Source: Heliocybe sulcata (lineage: Eukaryota; Basidiomycota; Agaricomycetes; Gloeophyllales; Gloeophyllaceae). Taken from it: a stretch of 64,000 bases of DNA. A model generated the notes under the pieces. It was not told where the DNA came from. It made no database searches and was given only the letters and a program-made list of their open reading frames with translations. Made by a program: the position numbers and the translations under genes. This document shows positions 56,631 to 64,000 of this stretch, piece after piece (position 1 is the first letter of the stretch; every line of letters begins with the position of its first letter). Location of the stretch: positions 238,078 to 302,077 of the forward strand of contig ML213507.1 in NCBI GenBank assembly GCA_004369045.1, written 5' to 3'.

Positions 56631-58307
56631 CACAGCGGGAGTTGCACCATTTCATATGTTAGTCGAAATGGAAATCAAATCTATTTGATTTTGTAATTGA
56701 TTCCGTAACTTGCAAAACTTATTATTCTCGAAATCCTTCATAGCTCCCTACATATATTATCTATTGTAATTCCTTTGGCAAGATTGTATAGAAGAGATAA
56801 AAATGCCATGCATAATGCCAATAATATATCTTCCTCTGCAATCAATTTAGGACATGACAAAATTCGGGATTTTGGGAGTTCCCTAAATGTTACGGCTCGA
56901 TAATGATAGAGTTGCAAGAAACTAAAAAATAAAGAAAAAAGAAAAAGAAAAATTCGGATTGGCTCTTGAAGCCACGTGGTCCATCTCAATTTGTACCCTG
57001 TGGCTTGTGGCCTCCATAGTACGTATAGTTTTGAAACCACTGGAGCAACAGGCACAGAGGACCAGGCTATCCATGTATATATATACATTTCTCTAGTCTC
57101 AGAGTACTCATAGAACTGAAATTTTCTTCCCGGTCTTCGACCGGGTCGGAGAATATAACAGACAGATCACCTGGGGTCTTATGAATCCCGCAGGCATGGT
57201 GTGGACAGTAGCTATGGAGTAGCACTTTGTATCTCACATACTAATTTGATTATCTACCACTCCTTGCTATTGAGCAAGAGTGTCTGACTCCGACTTCGGA
57301 CGAGGAGTGGGAACTTTCAAACTCCGCTTTCCTGCCACAATTGCTGCAACAAGAAGTGTTCAGCATTTTCTGTGCTAGATATATACATTCGAGTCACTCG
57401 GGTATTATTCTTATATCACTTGAGCTCTCGGATATTCTACTTTCCATGGTATGGCAGTTATAGGCCACACTTGACATTGAACGGAGTTTGAATTACCCGG
57501 GCGTATCCGCACGGACGATTGTGCCTTTCTGTACTTTGGAAAATTGCTCCCGGCATATTTGAATGAGCATCAAAACAGCTGTGTTCTGTACATTTTATAC
57601 GGTGCGAATATTGATTTCTAAACTGTATTGTGTATGCGGTCACGGCAGGCCGTCTACTGGGCGAATGCAGGAGTCGGCTCATGCAGGAGCGCCACGAGGA
57701 CATATTCTCAGGATACTGATATTCCCACAGTCAATTATCAATAACTTGCAACCGCATCGGTAACCTCCCAATGTTACTCGATAGATCTTTTTACGTGGAC
57801 AATAATACAATAAATACTACAAGATACATAATATCAGCTGCAAACACTGCCCGAAATGGTTATAAAAATTATATATTCCGCAACCTTGCGAAAGGTATTG
57901 GCCCAGCCGGGAAATACCTTTCGACGGTCGGCTATAGCTTTACTTTCGGTATTAGCTTTTAGATCAGTGCAAACATATTTCTATATTCTAGTTTTATCTT
58001 CCTTTTTTGGTGTTGTGAAATATGATCTTTTTTATTGTATATTCTCGTTCCCTCAATGTTAGATTCGGCAATCCTCTCCCAGCATGAGCCCAATGTGATA
58101 TTTTGAAAGACATATTGATATCATCAAAATATCGCATATTGAATGTCACTACAATGTTGTATCTAATAAAATAAATTGCTATACATCTGCATCACCTTCT
58201 CAGTAATTATGTTGGCTGCGGTCAAAATCTAATCCTATATATTTATCAGGTGTAATCTATTTCGACCAACATATTGCAACATTCGAAATGGTGCAACTCC
58301 CGCTGTG
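56631..58307. mobile_element. Non-autonomous TIR DNA transposon (TTA target duplication; PIF/Harbinger-like)
   Basis: A 1677-bp AT-rich element. The first 23 bp (CACAGCGGGAGTTGCACCAT then TTC) are exactly the reverse complement of the last 23 bp (58285-58307). With one small gap the inverted repeats extend to about 56669 and 58259. It is flanked by TTA on both sides (56628-56630 and 58308-58310), a 3-bp target duplication typical of PIF/Harbinger (TWA); CMC-type elements also make 3-bp duplications. No transposase is visible, so it would need a helper. Two internal perfect hairpins sit at 57129-57145 and 57889-57923. TIRs without mismatch suggest a fairly recent insertion. Confidence 0.85.
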
Positions 58308-58313
58308 TTAGAA

Positions 58314-59325
58314 GCTAGAACACCACCTGGGCTTCCCAAATGAGCAGTCTTATAATACTGGACATACGACCCACTGACCCAGTATTGTAAGACTTAATAC
58401 GCCAGGTTCCTAACTCCGGCGGAAGAGCCAGCGGAACCGCCAGCGTTAGTAACCAGAGGCCCAGCAGCACCGCCGGAGCCTCGCTGATGACTCCGGCGGT
58501 ACCTACGTGCGAATAAGCAAGCCGCGTGCCATCCAAATTGAGCTGTGTGGCGCGCGCTCCGGGCGGCGCGATCGGCATATCATCGTCGTTGTCGCGCACG
58601 ACGTCGACGAGCATACACTGTCTGCTGGGCAGAGAAATTGATAATAAGTGTATAAAATCGTTATATATTGCCTCCGTGCATTGGAGAGGATGCACTTGGC
58701 AAATGCTTCCGCGGCTTCGCCATGACAGACGTTGTAACCCGGTATGGGACTGTGGGAAAAACATATGGGTATGGAAAATGGTGGTAGAATGGCTCCTAGA
58801 AAATCGCAACAAAGCCCAGTAAATGGGAGAATATTTACATAGACTAATAGTACATACCTGTATGTATGTGCAGCTTACTACTGCTTTAGGCTTCTTATAT
58901 CTTCCAAAATAGATTTATATCCTTCAGCTGCAGGAACAGTGTATCGAAGTTTGTGTCCCTCAGGAGCATCCAACACCCATTATATCTTGCATTGAAGCCA
59001 TTCCAATGTATTTCTATAGGTTTACTTAGTACCTCTGGAAATTATATCCATTACATCCCCAGATATCACCTCTACATGGTACCCCTCCTGCTACTTATGC
59101 ATGCATAATGGAGTAGTATTTAAATAATATATCACCTGATATAGCATAATTGGCTATATAAAAGCTCTATTTGGCCATCCCAGTATCCTTAGGATATCCC
59201 CAGGCTTCAGTATGATGCATGCCACTCATAGTGCCTATCACAGGCACACCTCCTGCCGTAGGGATGGACCTGCTGAGCTTGGTGGCATGAAAACATAGTA
59301 CAACACTTCCAATTTAACTATAGCT
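58314..59325. mobile_element. Decayed ~1.0-kb inserted segment of unknown family
   Basis: Lies between the two 24-bp repeats. On the minus strand a frame ending near 58315 has protein-like character (VGTAGVISEAPAVLLGLWLL). A second, broken coding-like stretch at about 59240-58885 includes PEGHKLRYTVPAAEGY. The segment looks like an old copy with several breaks, either of a transposable element or of a host gene fragment. I cannot name the family. It is older than the TIR element, which inserted next to it. Confidence 0.45.
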
Positions 59326-59467
59326 TATCACGAGTAGCAGTACTTAGAACGCGTCTTGTGCCGAATGAGCGGCTTAATTAAGACTTCGCTCTTCCCAGCG
59401 CCGAGTCCCTCCGAGATTCTCATCATTATTCCCGTTTTCACTTCGTCTCTTCCTTACCTCGACCACG

Positions 59468-60903
59468 ATGTTCGCCCGCGCCGCCGCCCGCACGCTCTCG
59501 CAGAGCCGCACGTTCTCCTCGTCCGCTGCGCGGCAATCCAAGGTTGCCGTGCTCGGCGCCGGAGGAGGCATCGGGCAGCCGCTCTCGCTTTTGCTCAAGC
59601 TCGACCCGCTGGTTACGTCGCTGAATCTTTACGATATCCGCGGCGCGCCTGGTGTCGCTGCGGATGTTAGCCATGTTGACACGAATAGCGAGGTACGTAT
59701 TTGTTTACTTTGGATGTGGTAGGCATGATGGGGATGGTGCGAGACGCGACAAGGCGCAGGGTTATGCATGCATCGGAGTTGTGAGGTAGACGTGGGCCGA
59801 GACCGAGGAGAAAGGCGTCGTTGCTTGGTTGATGTCTCCATTCATTTCCGTCTACAAGACCCTCATCTGTGGTCCCAGTCCGTTGATCACGTTTGTCTTA
59901 GGTCAAGGGCTTCGCGGCCGACAAGCTCGATGAGGCCCTTGAGGGCACTGAAGTCATTGTCGTCCCTGCTGGTGTTCCTAGGAAGGTAAGTAGCTCATTT
60001 CATGCGGAGTGTACTGCGGCTCACGATATATTTGCAGCCCGGTGTAAGTGCGCATACCCTCTTCGTCGTAATTTCCCTCTAACTCCGATTCAGATGACCC
60101 GTGATGACCTCTTCAACGTACGTGGTGCTGCATTCGTACTCCATTCAGGTCTGAACACAATAATCACATAGACGAACGCCTCCATCGTCCGTGACCTCGC
60201 CGCCGCCATCGGCCGCGTCTCCCCGAAAGCTTGCATCCTTGTCATCTCCAACCCCGTCAACTCCACAGTCCCCATTGTCGCCGCCACGCTCGAGAAGCAA
60301 GGCGTTTTCGACGAGAAGCGCCTGTTCGGTGTCACCACTCTCGACGTCGTCCGCGCTGCGCGCTTCCTCGGCGGCATCGCCGGCACCGACCCCAAGGAAA
60401 CCGTTGTTACCGTCGTTGGTGGCCACTCTGGTGCGACCATCGTCCCACTGCTCTCCCAGATACCTTCCGGCAAGAGCGTCAGCGGCGAGGCGTACGAGAA
60501 GCTTGTGCACCGCATCCAGTTTGGTGGTGATGAAGTTGTCAAGGCGAAGGATGGTGCTGGATCGGCGACGCTCTCGATGGCGTACGCGGGTGCGCGCTTC
60601 GCCAACTCCGTCCTCAGGGGTTTGAACGGCGAGAAGAATGTTATTACCCCTACGTTCGTTAAGAGCCCACTCTTTGCTGACCAGGGCATCGACTTCTTCT
60701 CGTCGAATGTGGAGCTCGGCGTAAGTCCATCTGTTAGGCCTTCAATACATGCCCGATGCTAATGGACATATCAGGTCAATGGTGTCGAGAAGATCTACCC
60801 GATTGGTTCTCTTTCTGCTGAGGAGGAGAAGCTTCTCGCGGCCTGCCTGCCCGACCTCAAGAAGAACATCGAGAAGGGCAAGGCCTTTGTTGCTCAGTCA
60901 TAA
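59468..60903 (+). CDS. MDH1: Mitochondrial malate dehydrogenase
   Basis: Interconverts malate and oxaloacetate with NAD in the TCA cycle. Exons 59468-59692, 59902-59985, 60038-60043, 60094-60117, 60172-60720 and 60775-60903 give 338 aa. The first ~22 residues ([20 protein letters not shown]) are a mitochondrial presequence. The NAD loop is [20 protein letters not shown]; then [20 protein letters not shown] (substrate Arg), [14 protein letters not shown], and the active-site [18 protein letters not shown]. The C-terminal [17 protein letters not shown] is typical. Exon 3 is only 6 nt (Pro-Gly) and exon 4 only 24 nt; the first intron is long (209 bp). All catalytic residues are present. Confidence 0.95.
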
Positions 60904-61889
60904 GGTGGCGTGTAGCTACAAAATTCACGTATAGTGAGAGTGCGGGGTGTTTATAGATGGCTGTTTTATATGGTCATGCTGGACCGCGATCCTTCATTAG
61001 TGAGATGGTGGACTTCGGTTACAAGTCCTGGATTATAATGGTGCTGTGAACCAGTAGACCTGAGGCCTGAGCGCTGAGCTTTTGAGCAATTGGAATGCAT
61101 AGAAATAAGTGCTGAGGCGCCTGTGAGGCGCCCGGACTAATACACTTACCAGGTTGGCAGCCAATCAGAAACCGCAACCGAAGACAGCATCTTAACCTGA
61201 TCAGTATTCAGACACGCGGGCTCAAGCGCTCACCGGTGCACCTCTCGGGCTATACGCTCAGACGAATATGCTTTGCGACACTGTCCTCCGGGCACTTATC
61301 AGACTGCGATGTGCGTCGGCAATTGCAGTCTCTGAATCACAGGGAGAACAATACGGCGCATGCTGTCGATCTGCGTTCAAAATGAGGGACACTAGCTCAG
61401 ACTTCTCCTTCTCTCTCTGCTCAGCATTATCTGTAATTGAAGGGCAACATGTCCCTTGACTTCAGCGTGGAGACCCTCTATCACATATGCTGTTGGGAGT
61501 GTCTGCACTGTTCGTCTACCATACTGGCTCATTACCGCTATCTTGTCGGCATGAAGGCCTAATCGTTCCTGGAGTGTAGCTCGCAGTATCGTGGTAAATG
61601 CAGCCAATGCCCTCAGCCAGATCTTCTGCAGCGTAGGCCTACCCATGTCTGAACTTGTGGCTCGCAAGAAGTATGCCAAGGAAGAATGATGCGAAGCCTG
61701 TATCTGTTGCGGGTTATTGGGCAGGGAAACGGAATGAAGCGGGCGCATATGCTTAACTTGTTCTCCTGGGAGAAAAGGTTACGCACTTCTTGTATGGTGA
61801 GCTCGTCTTTGATCTGGATGCATCATACCTTAAGAACCTCTGTGACTTAAGTGGAGGATACGTCGTAAGCCCTAAACTAATGTCATGTC
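60904..61889. other. Intergenic region, no gene recognised
   Basis: Holds the malate dehydrogenase 3' UTR and about 0.9 kb of sequence with only chance-like ORFs on both strands. A minus-strand ORF at 61748-61392 has no family resemblance. Confidence 0.5.
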
Positions 61890-62590
61890 GCATCAGCTGA
61901 CCATGCCTCAAGATGCGTACGGCTGCGTCGGATGAACTCTTAACATTACCATCGCGCACCATTTTAGAGGGCGCCCCGGAAATTCTGCGCAGGGCATTCG
62001 GCATCGAATACCATCTCTGCCCAGCTGCACCCTTCGAACCCGCAAACTCCTTCCCCGCCGCTCTTCTTGGCGCGCTCGCTGGGTACCACTATCTGGTCAT
62101 CAATCTACAGGTCGAGCCCGAAAACATCACTTTGTCTCGGCACTCGCTCATGAGATACCTCGCCGTGTCGGACCTTCCTGGGCTTTGCTTGTCCCGTGGT
62201 ACAGTCCTTCTGGCGCCGACTGCAGATTGGTCTTGTTCGCATGACGGGGACACAGATTCGGTGATTGCGACGATGAGGTTGGGGTATACATCCAGAGGAC
62301 TGCCGGGGACTTTGCTCGAGTCTGAACTGCACAATACCTGAATTTCGCCCGCTTCACTCAAGACCAATACCAGTGGGGTCTTCAAAGGCTCGGCGCCCAT
62401 AATAATTCTCGCTGGTTCATTGTAGGGGACACTAGATCCTATCCGGACGTTCCGTGGTCGCCTGGCAAAAGATATTGGGGAGGAGAGAGTCGAGTACCAT
62501 GAGGCGACGCATGATTTCCTCACGGCTACTTGGCATGAGCCCGAGTGGTCAAAGGCGACGAAGAAATAAGGAGGTGGTCGGAGGTGTTGT
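61890..62590 (+). pseudogene. Decayed alpha/beta-hydrolase-3 (lipase/steryl-acetyl-hydrolase type)
   Basis: Plus-strand fragments in order match the fungal alpha/beta-hydrolase fold-3 family: FGIEYHLCPAAPFEPANSFP and LGALAGYHYLVINLQVEPEN (61999-62128), then SRHSLMRYLAVSDLPGLCLS with VLLAPTADWSCSHDGD (62130-62250), GYTSRGLPGTLLESELHN (about 62284), GVFKGSAPIIILAGSL (about 62374) and DIGEERVEYHEATHDFLTAT (about 62471). Between ENITL and SRHSL the expected GDSAGG nucleophile segment is absent, a stop follows the LHNT stretch, and another lies after IILAGSL. The catalytic Ser is therefore missing, while the His region (ATHDFL) survives. The gene is dead but still easily recognised, so decay is not ancient. 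Confidence 0.75.
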
Positions 62591-62762
62591 TCAAGGCCTG
62601 GAGACGCACAGCCGCTCCTGCGCATTATTTCGGCGGGACATGTGCACCTTACACGATCACCATTAAATGAAGATATCCATGCGATCATTCTCCATCGGCT
62701 ACGGCTCCGATACTCCAAGACAAAACACAGGAACCAGGCTATGACGATTGACAAGTAAAGCA

Positions 62763-63866
62763 TCAGAAATCCGAGAGCCACATTCTCGCGGTCGAAGCCT
62801 CTGTGTCAACCCACTCTCTTTCCTCGGAACCCTCAAAAGAGCTGTCGCTGTCTGACGAATAGAGTTCCTTCTTCCCGTCCCCATATCCTTCGTCGTCCTC
62901 AGTAGCCTTTTCTTGTACTCTCGACGACATGCCGCCAGTTTGGTGCAGGACTTGCGCGTAAGGCACGTTGGTCTTCATGGGCGCCATGTCTCCGAGCGCA
63001 TACGCGTAGTCAAAACCGTTGGCCACGCAACCGCGTTGTCTGGTACGTCTGACAGGTCCGTCGACTTTGGTGGTGTCTAGGTCGCCGAGCCAGGCGGCCT
63101 CGGCTTGCCTGCAGTCGATGGTCATTGGCCTCGGTTTGTTGACTTTCGCATTCAAACCGCATATAGTGTACCGCTTCCCGTCGTATGGTGTTCGATAGGT
63201 CAGCTCCTTCCAATTAGTCCCGTCGCGGAGCGCCTTGCGTTTTTCTCGTTGAGCCTAATAGAATGTCGGCATCCAGAAGAGTGAGGTATAGCGTATACAT
63301 GCGTACCTTCACGTCAAGGAGGTTACCCTGTTGAGTGTCTATGTCGAGGGGCTGGCGGAGGCCGGATTCTTCGTCTGGAGAGTCGAGTCCTTCCACGGCT
63401 ATGTCAATGGCGCCTGGATTCACTTCTAGGAGAGGGGGACGTCTGGCTATCCAAGCTGCTACTTTCTAGTGCCACCAGTTAGGTTGGTGTCTCCTACCGT
63501 TCACAAGCGGTTTGCTTACCTTCATGTCCAGCTGCTTTATCCTCTCGTGAAGGGGAGTCCTGTTCTTCTTTGTCCGACTTCCATTGCTCAGCTTTGAGGG
63601 AGCCTTACGATCCTATGGACGTATGCCGTCAGAATCCGTTTCCGGTGAAAATCAAGGCTACTCACCACTGGAAAGGGTCGGCCAGCTTCGAGGTGCGAGG
63701 GATTGGCTGTCCTTGCAAAATAGCGTCGGTGCAACAGGTTACCTTGCATGTACTTTCGGCGCAGATTTACCAGGAGCGACCAGCATACGTATAGTTCAAC
63801 GAGAATGAGGCAGCACCGAATGGGGAGAGGCAGGGAGCCGACATACACTGTCAGCCACTGGAACAT
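62763..63866 (-). CDS. Uncharacterised protein, possibly membrane-anchored
   Basis: Minus-strand exons join in frame. The first runs from 63866 and ends ...GRPFPV at a GTGAGT donor. The next is DRKAPSKLSNGSRTKKNR to KQLDMK. Then KVAAWIARRPPLLEVNPGAI to GNLLDVK. Last comes AQREKRKALRDGTNWKEL to the stop at 62765-62763. If ATG 63866 is right, residues about 15-33 could be a transmembrane or signal-anchor helix (IRCCLILVELYVCWSLLV), but a GTATGT donor within it suggests an alternative in which upstream exons lie outside the window. The middle is basic; the C-terminus is acidic (SSDSDSSFEGSEEREWVD). No family is recognised. Confidence 0.5.
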
Positions 63867-64000
63867 GGTGCCCTACCGTTTGACCTTGCTTCTGGGTGTA
63901 CGGAAGACAGAGGGCCAATCGGTATCGGGAGGTTATTTGCAGGCAATTGGGATCTGGGCTGACACGCCAGCCACTGGCCGAGGCGTTCCAGAGGACATGG

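Larger units (their letters stand above)
56610..59349. repeat. 24-bp direct repeat flanking a nested insertion
   Basis: The 21-bp string TATCACGAGTAGCAGTACTT plus A occurs at 56610-56630 and 59326-59346. The next three bases GAA also match once the TIR element and one TTA are subtracted (58311-58313 and 59347-59349). So a 24-bp direct repeat bounded a 1,012-bp segment before the TIR element landed in the left copy. Confidence 0.8.

Noticed and set aside
57771-58062. Short plus-strand ORFs in the AT-rich TIR element
   Set aside because: AT-rich chance ORFs rich in Ile/Phe/Tyr; no transposase motif.
1-64000. CRISPR arrays, rRNA, replication origins or bacterial-type operons
   Set aside because: No regularly spaced repeats, no rRNA-like blocks, and gene structure is eukaryotic throughout.

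Overview
The window looks like nuclear DNA of a filamentous basidiomycete, probably an Agaricomycete (inference). Genes are tightly packed and alternate between strands. Most carry many short introns (about 40-70 bp, GT...AG). The gene set is fungal: ADE2, GRC3, URB1, TSR2, RQC1/TCF25, cyclin C, an NRPS-like reductase tail and a lineage-type F-box/LRR-like family. I saw no tRNA, rRNA or CRISPR.

Layout. 1-3 kb: 3' end of an adenylate-forming reductase, then a Ser/Thr/Pro-rich unknown. 3.7-8.1 kb: WD40 plus inositol-polyphosphate 5-phosphatase with a proline-rich head built from small exons. 9-14 kb: intronless PPR protein and an unknown Ser-rich protein. 14.4-20.8 kb: SAMHD1-like HD-domain protein (minus) and RQC1/TCF25 (plus). 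21-31.7 kb is an accessory stretch: ABC-transporter relic, F-box protein A, a novel one-TM repeat/proline-rich protein, a Frag1/DRAM/Sfk1-type relic and an unknown protein with a duplicated 48-nt exon. 32-54.6 kb is housekeeping: cyclopropane-fatty-acid-synthase-like methyltransferase, URB1, alpha/beta hydrolase, ADE2, F-box B, GRC3, TSR2 and F-box C. 55-61 kb: cyclin C and mitochondrial malate dehydrogenase, separated by an AT-rich nested insertion. 61.9-64 kb: alpha/beta-hydrolase relic and an unknown gene.

How the genes relate. Four genes serve ribosome production or quality control (RQC1, URB1, GRC3, TSR2). GRC3 and TSR2 are divergent and share a 179-bp promoter gap. SAMHD1-like and ADE2 both touch purine/dNTP metabolism but are not adjacent. 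The accessory layer consists of three F-box paralogues, three decayed host genes and a nested mobile insertion.

The most novel items are the nested insertion at 56.6-59.3 kb, the one-TM repeat protein at 25.2-28.8 kb, the exact 48-nt exon duplication at 31.2-31.4 kb, the phase-2 proline-rich exon series at 4.4-5.2 kb and the 6-nt micro-exon in malate dehydrogenase. Exon joins were made by eye from splice signals and frame continuity, and no database was consulted.
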